Positions 44,193 through 52,564 of a stretch of 64,000 bases of DNA are shown in pieces. The DNA is from Myxococcales bacterium. GTDB lineage: Bacteria > Myxococcota_A > Polyangia > Polyangiales > JAFGIB01. Every line of letters begins with the position of its first letter. Positions within the stretch are counted from its first letter, which is position 1. The notes under the pieces are model-generated. The model was not told the origin of the DNA. It did no database searches and was given only the letters and a program-made list of their open reading frames with translations. The stretch spans positions 1 to 64,000 of the forward strand of contig JAOUOP010000016.1 of the NCBI GenBank assembly GCA_029880325.1, read 5' to 3'. The translations under genes were made by a program, and so were the position numbers.

Positions 44193-44810
44193 CTATCTGG
44201 CGCGCAGGCTGATGGTGCCCTGCAGCTCCATCTCGGTGATCTCGAGCTTCAAGGTGTCGCCCTCGCGGCAGTGGTTTGCATCAAGAGCGGCAAATGCGCC
44301 GCCGGCCTCGCCGCTGAAGGCGACCACGCAGTCGCAGAGGTCGAAGCCGAGTTTGCAGGTGGCGGAGGTGTTTTCGCCGCTGTTGAAGCTACGCTCCAGG
44401 CTGCTGCAGGTCATGCTGTTGATGGGGAACTCCGGATCCCCCTTGAACGCGCGGATGCAGTCGCGGCTCCAGACCGTACTCATGTCGGCTTCGAGCGTGA
44501 TGTCGCGGCTGCCCGAGCCGTCTTCGTCAAAGACGTAGCTGCCGAAGGCCTGGGTGTCGATGCGCTGGAGCAGGTCGGCGCACTCCGGATGGCCCGCGGC
44601 GTCGGGGAAAATCTCCTCCGGATTGGTGAAGCAGACCGCGCGCACGTCCCAGCTGCCCGAAAGCTCGCCGCCGCAGGCCTCGAGCGCGCCGCACTCCCCG
44701 GAGCTGCCGCCCAGGCCGCTGTCATCGGCCGGCTGGCAAGCGCTGGCACCGGCCGTCAGCGCCAGGCACAGCGCCCATCGAAGCCCACGCTTGGATTTCA
44801 TGTGACGCAT
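44193..44810 (-). CDS. Hypothetical Cys-rich lipoprotein
   Basis: About 205 residues (start ATG 44810 or 44801). Basic N-terminus, hydrophobic core WALCLALTAGASAC with lipobox Cys, then a Gly/Ser-rich linker. The mature part has about a dozen Cys and a CGGELSGSWDVRAVC segment that recalls small secreted lipoproteins of Myxococcota beginning with a 'C..G..G.W' strand. Predicted envelope-anchored and disulfide-stabilised. Function unknown. It ends 25 bp before the CBS-domain gene start on the same strand. Confidence 0.7.
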   Translation of the reverse strand: MRHMKSKRGLRWALCLALTAGASACQPADDSGLGGSSGECGALEACGGELSGSWDVRAVCFTNPEEIFPDAAGHPECADLLQRIDTQAFGSYVFDEDGSGSRDITLEADMSTVWSRDCIRAFKGDPEFPINSMTCSSLERSFNSGENTSATCKLGFDLCDCVVAFSGEAGGAFAALDANHCREGDTLKLEITEMELQGTISLRAR

Positions 44811-45012
44811 CCTACGGAGCTTTGCGCCGGTTTCAACGCCGTCGTCAAGCATCTGACGTGGGGCGCGACGATGTGGGTGATGCGTGCAGGAGGGACTCGC
44901 AGCTCCTACCTATCTCGCAGCAATCGCCCGTCAGGGGTCCCATGGCGCCGGTGGGTCACCTACGATCGCACTGGCGGGCTCTTAGAATTTCCGCTTCACC
45001 AGGGGTTCTGAC

Positions 45013-47466
45013 ATGACGAAATTCGCTGTACTCGAGACAGTGACGCGCCGCTCTGGGCGCCCACCGCTTCCGCTTCTGCTGCTCATTTTCGCATCGTTGC
45101 TCGGGGGCTGTGACGACGAATGCAAGCGCGGCAAGAGCGTGTGCCTATCCGACAGTCTGATCAGAACCTGCGTACCGGGTGACGACGACAACCGTTGGAT
45201 GATTCACCAGTGTCGCGCCGAGGAGGCCTGTTCGCCGAATGCGGCCGACGCGCTGCCGGTGTCCGACGGTGGCCCGGCGGTCTCGGGTGCGGCCTGCGTC
45301 GGCACCTGTGAGGTGGGACAGAGCGAGTGTGTGAGCGACGAGATCGCCCGCTACTGCGTCAACGGCAAGACCTGGCAGCTCGACGCCTGCTCGGTGGGCG
45401 AAAAGTGCGTGGCCGGCGTCTGCCAAGTGGGCAGCGACGGCGGTGTGCGTGCCTGTGTTCCGGGCGCCAAGGCCTGCGCCAGCGATCGCGTCGAAAAGGT
45501 CTGCGATCCGGATGGCACCAAGTGGGTCGAAAACGAGTGCCTGGCCAGCGAGGTCTGCCTGGGCGACGAGTGCATACCCGACCCGGGTTCGAGCTGCGAC
45601 GATGGCAGCCGCTGCCTCGACAGCAAGACGGCCATCCGCTGCCTGGGCGAAGCCCAGGGCTTCGAGCTGGTCGCTTGCGACGGCGATACCTGGTGCGAGG
45701 GCGGTCGCTGCCGCGGCGCCGTGTGTGCGCTGGGCAAGAGCTGCGTGGCAGTGAACCAGATTCGCGATTGTGCCGACGGCGTCAACTACGCCGACTCCCA
45801 GTGCGGCGATGGCGAGGTCTGCCGGCAGCTCAAGGACAACGCGTCCTGCGAGCCGCGCAAGTGCAACGTGGGCACCACCGTGTGCGGCGACCCCGACGAT
45901 CCCGCCGTCGATGCGCTGAAGCACTACAGCCAGTGTGTGACCGGCGCCAGCTCCGGCGTGCCCGAGTGGGTACGCGGCCAGTGCACGGGCAACCTGGAGT
46001 GCGATCCGGTTTTCGCGGGCACCGGCAATCCCTGTCGCCAGGACTGCACGCCAGGCGCCGAGATGTGCGCATCGGACAATGCGACGGGCATCTGGGATGG
46101 CTTCCGCGTGTGCCAGGACGACGGAACCTGGGGACCCGTCCAGTCCTGTAATTCCGGTGCGGATGCGAGGCTGCAGTGCGCGCTCGAGCCCAACCGGGCG
46201 GCTGACGAACTGCCGAAACACGTCTGCGCCGAACCGGTCTGCGCCTACGTCTTCAACGATGCCGCCGCGGGTGGCGGCGCCTGCGACGGGGCCCAGCTGC
46301 GCGCCTGCAAGGCAGACGGAACCCTGGGCGATGCGGCGGCCTGTGAAATCGGCGTTTGCCAGCCCTTGACCACCTCGGTTCAGGCCGATGGGCGCATTCC
46401 CGCGGCCTGTGACAGCGAGTTGAGCTGCGTCGAGGGAACTTCGCGCTGCCTCAGCAGCATCTACGGCACCACTCCTGTCTATCAGGTATGCGACAAGGGT
46501 GCCTGGAGCCCGGCCTTCGAGACCTGTGCCAACGACACTCTCTGCCGCGACTACTGGGACGCCGACGGCCTAAACAAGACCCTATGCGACGCCGAGTGCG
46601 GCCCCGGCTACCGCCGTTGTAACGGCAGCGGCGAGCTCGAGACCTGCAGTGCGGACGGCAGTTGGGGCGGTGCCACCGCCTGTAGCGTCGGCAACTGCCG
46701 CGAAACCGGGCCCACCGATGCCGCCTGCGTGCTCGACTGCGTGCCGAACGAGACCCTGTGCGCCGGCAGCTCGGTGCGCGCGTCCGACAACGTAAGCTTC
46801 GGCACCGACATGGAGCTGTCCTGCAACGCCGACGGCACCTTCGGTGAACTCACCGATTGCGCTGCGGGGACCACCTGTCGCACGACGGCGACCGGTTTCG
46901 TGCTGGGCTGCATCGAATGCGTGGGCGCCGACGCGCCCGGTGGCAACGACATCGGGTTGATCGATTCGCGCTGCGACCCGGGTACACCCGCTCAGATTCA
47001 AGAGTGCGGCGCGGGCAACAGCTGGGATGCCTCGCGGCAGTGTGGCAGCGGCAAGTCCTGCGTGGGGCCGACCGCACCTACCTGCGGCGTGTGTCTTTCC
47101 AACAGCGGCGCCGCCGTCGTTTGTACCGAGTCGAACATCGACGACGTGCAGACCTGCGGCAGCTGCAACGCCACCGTGGCCGATGCCGGCGGTGCGACCA
47201 CGTTTCTATCGGTTTGTAGCGAGACGGGGATCAAGGCCGTCAACCCCGGCGGCTCATGCAACGGCGAGTTCGGCGGCAGCACCACCTCCTGGGGCGGGGT
47301 GGCCGATTGCTGTGATGGGCTCGGCGGGGTCTACCTGCAGACCGCCAACGCGACCTGCAGCAACATGGGCTACGGCGTGCCGACTGCCTGGGGTGGTGAA
47401 CCCGATTGCTGCAGCGTGTTGGTGCAGGCTGCGGCGGGACCAAGCTTCGCCTATTGCTCTGAGTGA
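45013..47466 (+). CDS. Very cysteine-rich modular lipoprotein (85 Cys)
   Basis: 817 residues. The signal peptide ends with lipobox LLGGC. I count 85 cysteines, about one in ten residues. They sit in some ten tandem modules of 60-80 residues of the form C-x2-G-x3-C-x-S-D-x3-x-x-C-x2-D-G-x-W-x4-C-x2-G-x2-C. Each pairs a 'logged, spent' loop (ASDRVEKVC) with a tryptophan-containing hairpin (DGTKWVENEC). The last 100 residues have two repeats ending in D-C-C. It is probably a rod-like, disulfide-rich surface protein. Myxococcota genomes carry many such proteins of unknown role; binding or adhesion is a guess. Confidence 0.8.
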   Translation: MTKFAVLETVTRRSGRPPLPLLLLIFASLLGGCDDECKRGKSVCLSDSLIRTCVPGDDDNRWMIHQCRAEEACSPNAADALPVSDGGPAVSGAACVGTCEVGQSECVSDEIARYCVNGKTWQLDACSVGEKCVAGVCQVGSDGGVRACVPGAKACASDRVEKVCDPDGTKWVENECLASEVCLGDECIPDPGSSCDDGSRCLDSKTAIRCLGEAQGFELVACDGDTWCEGGRCRGAVCALGKSCVAVNQIRDCADGVNYADSQCGDGEVCRQLKDNASCEPRKCNVGTTVCGDPDDPAVDALKHYSQCVTGASSGVPEWVRGQCTGNLECDPVFAGTGNPCRQDCTPGAEMCASDNATGIWDGFRVCQDDGTWGPVQSCNSGADARLQCALEPNRAADELPKHVCAEPVCAYVFNDAAAGGGACDGAQLRACKADGTLGDAAACEIGVCQPLTTSVQADGRIPAACDSELSCVEGTSRCLSSIYGTTPVYQVCDKGAWSPAFETCANDTLCRDYWDADGLNKTLCDAECGPGYRRCNGSGELETCSADGSWGGATACSVGNCRETGPTDAACVLDCVPNETLCAGSSVRASDNVSFGTDMELSCNADGTFGELTDCAAGTTCRTTATGFVLGCIECVGADAPGGNDIGLIDSRCDPGTPAQIQECGAGNSWDASRQCGSGKSCVGPTAPTCGVCLSNSGAAVVCTESNIDDVQTCGSCNATVADAGGATTFLSVCSETGIKAVNPGGSCNGEFGGSTTSWGGVADCCDGLGGVYLQTANATCSNMGYGVPTAWGGEPDCCSVLVQAAAGPSFAYCSE

Positions 47467-47487
47467 GCGCGCCGCGTCAATTACAAA

Positions 47488-47515
47488 CGCCCGCCGGGCT
47501 GCTGCTCGGCGGGCG
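47488..47515. terminator. Hairpin between convergent genes, possible bidirectional terminator
   Basis: CGCCCGCCG (47488-47496) pairs perfectly with CGGCGGGCG (47507-47515) around a 10-nt loop. It lies between the stop of the Cys-rich lipoprotein and the stop of the TRAP binding protein. No T-run follows on either strand, so termination efficiency is uncertain. Confidence 0.5.
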
Positions 47516-47541
47516 CTCATCGCCTCGGTACCGAAGGCGCG

Positions 47542-48588
47542 CTACTTCCAGTAGGCCAGCTGCTCCTTGTCGGCGTACTTGAGCGCGATCTTCTCGGCCT
47601 TGTCGACCAGCTTCTTGGTGTAGATGCGGCCCACCAGGCGGTGGCGCAGCTGCTTGCCGGCGTTCCACCACTCGGCGGGATCCTGGGCGTCGACTGCCGT
47701 GAAGCCGCGCTTGAGCAGGCGCTTGTAGATCTTCTCGTCGGTCATGCGTAGCTCGCGTTGGTCGTTCTTGGCGCGCTCATCGACGATGTCCTGCATGGCC
47801 TTCTTGGCGACCTCGGGCATGTTATCCCAGGCCTCACGGCGGAAGAGCACCGCGCCGCTGATGAAGCCCAGGCCCTGGCCGCTGACGTACTTGGCCGTGC
47901 GGTGCCACTGCAGCGCCGCGGCCAGCGCCGAGGTCGCCCAGTAGGTGTCGATCATGCCCGTCTGCATGCCGCCGTAGACCTCGGCGATGTCCAGGGGCAC
48001 GCCCGTGGCGCCGATCTGTTTGTAGAACTCCTTGAGCATTTCGCTCTCGGGGTAGAGCCAGGGGCGCGAAGCCTTGAAGTCGTTGATGCGGCTGATCTTC
48101 TTCTTGGAGAAGAGGCGCAGGCGGCCGATGTCACCCCAGACGATGACCTTGAAGCCGTTGCGGTAGGCTTCCTCGTCGAATTGGGGGGTCAGCGCTTTGC
48201 GCACGGCGTCGACCTGCTTGTAATTGTTGAACAGGCCCGGCGTCTGAAGCACCAGGCATTCGCGCACGAACTGGCTCATCACGTCCAGGCTCAGCGGGGT
48301 GCCGTCGATCTGGCCGGTGCGCATCTTGCGCACCACGTCCTGCTCGCCACCGGCGGCGCCGCCCCAGTAGACCCGCACCTGGACCTGGCCGTCGGTCAGC
48401 TCCGCCAGGCGCTTGTTGTACCTCTTCTCCTCCACCGCGAGGGAGGGACTGCGCGGCACCATCACCGCGAATTTCAGCACCTGCTTGGCACCCGCCTGGG
48501 CCACCTTGATGGAACCCGGTATGACGAGCAGGGACAGTCCCAGCATGAGGATCATTGCGGCGTGGATACGGCTCGAACGTTTGGACAT
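47542..48588 (-). CDS. dctP: TRAP transporter solute-binding protein (DctP family)
   Basis: 348 residues from ATG 48588 (GGAG 11 bp upstream). A signal peptide (AAMILMLGLSLLVIPGSIKVAQA) sends it to the periplasm. The body matches DctP: LKFAVMVPRSPS strand, YWGGAAGGEQDVVRKMRTGQ, EVYGGMQTGMIDTYWA and RREAWDNMPEVAKKAMQDI. It would capture an organic acid for a TRAP transporter. The permease subunits (DctQ, DctM) are not encoded next to it: neighbours are unrelated on both sides, so it is an orphan or works with a distant permease. Divergent from the FKBP gene. Confidence 0.88.
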   Translation of the reverse strand: MSKRSSRIHAAMILMLGLSLLVIPGSIKVAQAGAKQVLKFAVMVPRSPSLAVEEKRYNKRLAELTDGQVQVRVYWGGAAGGEQDVVRKMRTGQIDGTPLSLDVMSQFVRECLVLQTPGLFNNYKQVDAVRKALTPQFDEEAYRNGFKVIVWGDIGRLRLFSKKKISRINDFKASRPWLYPESEMLKEFYKQIGATGVPLDIAEVYGGMQTGMIDTYWATSALAAALQWHRTAKYVSGQGLGFISGAVLFRREAWDNMPEVAKKAMQDIVDERAKNDQRELRMTDEKIYKRLLKRGFTAVDAQDPAEWWNAGKQLRHRLVGRIYTKKLVDKAEKIALKYADKEQLAYWK

Positions 48589-48786
48589 GGGGCTGTGTTC
48601 TCCTCGCGGCCATGTGACGTCCCCACCCCGCATCACATTCACCGCGCTGTGCCGGTAATTTGCACATTGGCGAGGCGAAGTACAGGCGCGTTCCGGGGAC
48701 ACTTTTGAAGCATCTGCTTTGGTCGAGCGACGATGCACGGCTTCCCCGTGGGGCAAAGCGGGTGATTCGGCTCGAATTTCCTTGAT

Positions 48787-50151
48787 GTGGGACGGTCGCG
48801 GCGGCAGATCTGCGCTGTGTTGCGTCCATTACCAATCCATCGCCGGCGCGTGGGGGTCGCGCTGCTGGTCTTTTCGTCGGGACTCGCGGGCTGCGGACAG
48901 CCGTCGGCGCCGGCCCCAGCGGGGTCTCCTGCGGACAAGGCCGGGGCCCCGCCCGCTGCGGCCAATCCTGCGAGTGCGGCCCCGGCGCAGCCGCTGACGG
49001 CGCCGACGGACCTGAAGTCGCCGCCGACCGATGCCGTGCGGAGCCCCAGCGGTTTGGTCAGCAAGGTGCTCAGCGCGGGCAGTGGTCAGGAGCGGCCCGC
49101 GGCCCACGATCGAGTGAAGGTCCACTACACGGTCTGGACGCCCGATGGGCAGGTCTTCGCCTCCTCGGCCCAGCGCCGGGCGCCCGCCGCCCTGCACCTG
49201 GCGGACGTGATGCCGGGCTGGGCCGAGGGCATGCAGTTGATGGTCGTTGGCGAGCGGCGCCGGCTCTGGGTGCCCGAAAAGCTCGCCTACTCGGGAAAGG
49301 ACGGCACGCCCGAGGGGCCGGTGGTGGTCGACGTGGAGCTGCTGGGTATCGGCAAGGGCACGCCGCCGCAGCCTCCGCCGCAGGACCTCGCGGCGCCCCC
49401 CGCCGACGCCGAGCGCACCGAAAGCGGCCTGCGCCACCGCCTGCTGGGCACTCCCAGGGGCAGCCTACGGCCCGGACCCTACGACCAGGTGCGCGTGGTC
49501 TTCAGCGGCTGGGATGCCCAGGGCCGAATGTTCGACAGCACACAGGTTCGCGGAGGCCCCCAGCTGCTGAGCCTCGACCACGGCATCCCCGGCTTCCGGG
49601 AGGCCCTGGCGCTGTTGGCCCAGGGCGAGAAGCGACGCTTCTGGATTCCGGAGGAGCTGGCCTACAAGCACTACCCGGGTACCATCCGTGGGCCCCTGGT
49701 CTACGACATCGAGTTGCTCGAGGTGATCGACATGCCCGAGCCGCCGCCTGCCCCCAAGGACGTGGCGCGGCCGCCCAAGGGTGCCAAGCGGCTGCCGAGT
49801 GGTGTGGCCTACCGCGTGATCCGCAACGGCGAGGGCAAGAACAGGCCCGGTCCCACCACCAAGGTGGAGGCGCACGTCAGCACCTGGACGCCCAAGGGGC
49901 GGCTCGTCGATTCGACCATCACGCGGAACGAACCGGCGCGGGTGGGCGTCGATCGCATCGCGCCGGGTCTGGGCCAGGCGCTGCAGCACATGGTCGTCGG
50001 CGACAAGTGGCTACTATGGGTGCCCAAGGAGCTGACCAGCGTCGCGTCGTACAAGGAGCCCGAAGGGCCCCTGGTCTACGAGGTGGAGCTGCTGGCGATC
50101 TACAAGAAGAAGATCAAAGTCGAATGGATCGAGCCTGAAGTGCTGAAGTGA
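48787..50151 (+). CDS. Lipoprotein with three tandem FKBP-type prolyl isomerase domains
   Basis: 454 residues from GTG 48787 (a TTG at 48820 is also possible). Signal peptide with lipobox GLAGC, a Pro/Ala-rich linker to about residue 75, then three FKBP domains at about 85-190, 210-320 and 335-445. Each has D-x-V-x-V-x-F/Y, a G-F/W-x-E-A/G-(L/M) block (PGWAEGMQLM, PGFREALALL, PGLGQALQHM), an R-R/K-x-W-x-P (LWVPEKLAY, FWIPEELAY, LLWVPKEL) and a G-P-L-V-Y-(D/E)-x-E-L-L ending. Domain 3 is the most diverged. It probably helps fold proteins in the periplasm. Stop TGA overlaps a GTG of the next frame. Confidence 0.85.
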   Translation: MGRSRRQICAVLRPLPIHRRRVGVALLVFSSGLAGCGQPSAPAPAGSPADKAGAPPAAANPASAAPAQPLTAPTDLKSPPTDAVRSPSGLVSKVLSAGSGQERPAAHDRVKVHYTVWTPDGQVFASSAQRRAPAALHLADVMPGWAEGMQLMVVGERRRLWVPEKLAYSGKDGTPEGPVVVDVELLGIGKGTPPQPPPQDLAAPPADAERTESGLRHRLLGTPRGSLRPGPYDQVRVVFSGWDAQGRMFDSTQVRGGPQLLSLDHGIPGFREALALLAQGEKRRFWIPEELAYKHYPGTIRGPLVYDIELLEVIDMPEPPPAPKDVARPPKGAKRLPSGVAYRVIRNGEGKNRPGPTTKVEAHVSTWTPKGRLVDSTITRNEPARVGVDRIAPGLGQALQHMVVGDKWLLWVPKELTSVASYKEPEGPLVYEVELLAIYKKKIKVEWIEPEVLK

Positions 50152-50177
50152 GCAGTTCTTTGGGGGGAGTGAAGAAG

Positions 50178-51359
50178 ATGAGCGGTATGAACAACGGCCG
50201 GGTGGAGCCGGGCTTCGAGGGCGTGCGCGACGCGTTCGAGCAGAACTTTGCCGAGGGGCTGGAGCTGGGAGCGGCCTTTTGCCTCTACGTGGACGGCCGG
50301 CCCGTGGTCGACCTCTGGGGTGGAGTGGTCGATGCCGCAAGCGGCCGCGCCTACGCGGAGGACACCCTGCAGCTGGTCTTCTCCACCACCAAGGGGGCCA
50401 CCGCCGTCTGCGCCAACATGCTGCTGGAGCGCGGTGAACTCGAGCTGGATGCCGAGGTCGCGCACTACTGGCCGGAGTTCGCCCAGGCCGGCAAGGGCCA
50501 TGTTCCCGTGCGCTGGCTGCTCGATCATCGAAGCGGTCTGGTGGACGTGGACGGGCCTCTGACGCTGGAGCAGACCCTGGCCTGGGATCCGGTGGTGGAA
50601 GCGCTGGCGGCCCAAAAGCCCCTGTGGGAGCCGGGGGTGGGTCATGGTTATCATGCCATAACTTACGGTTATTTGGTGGGTGAGCTCGTGCGGCGGGTGA
50701 GCGGAAAGAGCCTCGGGCGCTTCTTCGCCGACGAGGTGGCCACGCCCCTGGGCCTGGATTTCCACATCGGCCTGCCGGCCTCGGAGCTGGGCCGAGTGGC
50801 AAAGCTGGACTCCGGCGGCTTCGTCAAGCGGCCGCGGCAGCGCGCCCAGGCCGCGTCTGCCGGCGGCGAACCGGGACCGATGCAGCTGCTCAGGCGCGCG
50901 CTGGGGGCGCCGGCGGGCGCGCTGCGTGCCACCGACGTCTTCAACCGACCCGAGGTTCTGGCCGCCGAGATTCCGGCCGCCAACGGCGTGACCACGGCGC
51001 GTTCGTTGGCTCGCATGTATGCGGCGCTCGCGGGTGAAGTAGACGGCGTGAGGCTGCTTTCGCCAGCGCAGCTGGAGGCCGCGTCAGTCTCGGAAAATCA
51101 GGGGCCCGATAGGGTGCTCTACTTTCCGATGCGTTTTGGCCTGGGCTTCATGCAGATGGGAGCGCTCTCGAAGCGCTTCGGGGCGCGCGCGGTGGGGCAC
51201 TTCGGGGCCGGTGGCTCGGTGGGCTATGTTGACCCCGAGTTCAACATGGCCTTCGGCTACACGATGAATCGCATGCAGGCCGGCCTGGTGGGCGACCCGC
51301 GCTCGGTGCGCCTGATCGGCGCGGTCAATCGGGCGGTCGGCAAGACGGGCGGGGCCTGA
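50178..51359 (+). CDS. Serine hydrolase of the beta-lactamase/EstB (class C) family
   Basis: 393 residues. ATG 50178 is preceded by GGGGGGAG at proper distance; a GTG at 50148 overlapping the previous stop is less likely. Catalytic motif STTKG (Ser-x-x-Lys), Tyr in YHAITYGYL, and third box GHFGAGGS near residue 335. No signal peptide, so cytoplasmic, unlike true beta-lactamases. Members are usually esterases or peptidases (EstB, LACTB-like). Same strand as the FKBP gene with only 26 bp between. Confidence 0.88.
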   Translation: MSGMNNGRVEPGFEGVRDAFEQNFAEGLELGAAFCLYVDGRPVVDLWGGVVDAASGRAYAEDTLQLVFSTTKGATAVCANMLLERGELELDAEVAHYWPEFAQAGKGHVPVRWLLDHRSGLVDVDGPLTLEQTLAWDPVVEALAAQKPLWEPGVGHGYHAITYGYLVGELVRRVSGKSLGRFFADEVATPLGLDFHIGLPASELGRVAKLDSGGFVKRPRQRAQAASAGGEPGPMQLLRRALGAPAGALRATDVFNRPEVLAAEIPAANGVTTARSLARMYAALAGEVDGVRLLSPAQLEAASVSENQGPDRVLYFPMRFGLGFMQMGALSKRFGARAVGHFGAGGSVGYVDPEFNMAFGYTMNRMQAGLVGDPRSVRLIGAVNRAVGKTGGA

Positions 51360-51361
51360 GT

Positions 51362-52564
51362 TCAGTCGGCAAGGGCAGCGTGTGCGGCCGGCAATGCCGC
51401 GCCGCGCTGGATGTTCGCGCCCAGGCCGCCGAGCGTGGTCTCGAGTGCTGCGAGTAGGGCGCTGACGTTCTTGGCGCGGGCGGTGTGGCCCATCAGACCG
51501 ATGCGCCAGACTTTGCCCGCAAGTGGGCCCAGACCGCCGCCGATTTCGATGTCGTAGTCGCGCAGCAGCGCGCCCCGCACGGCTGCGTCTTCGACGCCTT
51601 CGGGGATGGTGACCACGTTGAGCTGGGGCATGCGCAGGGCGGGCGCCACCGGCAGCGACAGGCCCATGGCCTCGAGCCCGGCGACCAGCGCACGGTGGCT
51701 CTTCATGTGGCGCCCGTGCACGGCGCTCAGCCCCTCTTCCAGCACCACGATCAGCGACTCGCGCAGGGCGTAGAGCATGTTGATGGGGGCGGTGTGATGA
51801 TAGGCGCGCTTGCCGCCCCAGTAGTTGAGCAGCATCGAGGCATCGAGGTACCAGGAGGCCACCTTGCTGCGCCGCGTTTTGAGCACCTCGACGGCGCGTT
51901 CGGAGAAGCTCACGGGCGCCAGGCCCGGCGGGCAGCTCAGGCATTTCTGGGTGCCGGCATAGGCCAGGTCGACGCCCCAGGCGTCGAGCTCCACCGGAAT
52001 GCCGCCGAGCGAGGTCACGCAGTCGACCAGGCACAGGGCGCCGGCTTCCCGTGCCAGCTTCGCAAGCGGCGCCACTTCCTGCAGCACGCCGGTGGAGGTC
52101 TCGGCGTGCACGAAGGCCAACAGCTTGGTGTCGCTGGCGGCGAGGGCCGTGGCCACGGCCTCGGGGTCGATGCCTTCGCCAAAGTCGGACTCGACCAGTG
52201 CCACGCTGCAGCCCAGGCGCTCGGCGATGTCGGCCATGCGGCCGCCGAAGATGCCGTTCTTTGCCACCACCACGCGGTCGCCGGCCTCGAGCACGTTGGC
52301 CATGCAGGCCTCCATGCCGGCCGAGCCGGTGCCCGAGACCGGGAAGGTGAGGGCGTTTGCGGTGCCGAAGACCCTGCGCAGCATCACCTGGATCTCGTCC
52401 ATGAGTTCCAGAAAGCGCGGATCGAGGTGTCCGATGGTGGGTGCCGCAAGGGCGCCGAGCACCCGCGGCGGCGTGAGACTCGGCCCCGGTCCCATCAGCA
52501 GCCGGCTGGGCGGATCCAGGGGTGCAAACGTGACCTGACTCGGAGTTTTGAAGTCGCCGCTCAT
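51362..52564 (-). CDS. Alanine-glyoxylate / serine-pyruvate aminotransferase
   Basis: 400 residues, class V PLP enzyme. RLLMGPGPSLTPPRVL at the start, then TFPVSGTGSAGMEACM, and the PLP lysine in DLAYAGTQKCLSCPPGLAPV. It converts glyoxylate to glycine using alanine or serine. ATG 52564 overlaps the TGA of the GlcD-type gene (ATGA), and GlcD makes glyoxylate from glycolate, so the pair forms a short glycolate salvage path. The open frame extends much further upstream in the other reading but without family sequence. Confidence 0.9.
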   Translation of the reverse strand: MSGDFKTPSQVTFAPLDPPSRLLMGPGPSLTPPRVLGALAAPTIGHLDPRFLELMDEIQVMLRRVFGTANALTFPVSGTGSAGMEACMANVLEAGDRVVVAKNGIFGGRMADIAERLGCSVALVESDFGEGIDPEAVATALAASDTKLLAFVHAETSTGVLQEVAPLAKLAREAGALCLVDCVTSLGGIPVELDAWGVDLAYAGTQKCLSCPPGLAPVSFSERAVEVLKTRRSKVASWYLDASMLLNYWGGKRAYHHTAPINMLYALRESLIVVLEEGLSAVHGRHMKSHRALVAGLEAMGLSLPVAPALRMPQLNVVTIPEGVEDAAVRGALLRDYDIEIGGGLGPLAGKVWRIGLMGHTARAKNVSALLAALETTLGGLGANIQRGAALPAAHAALAD

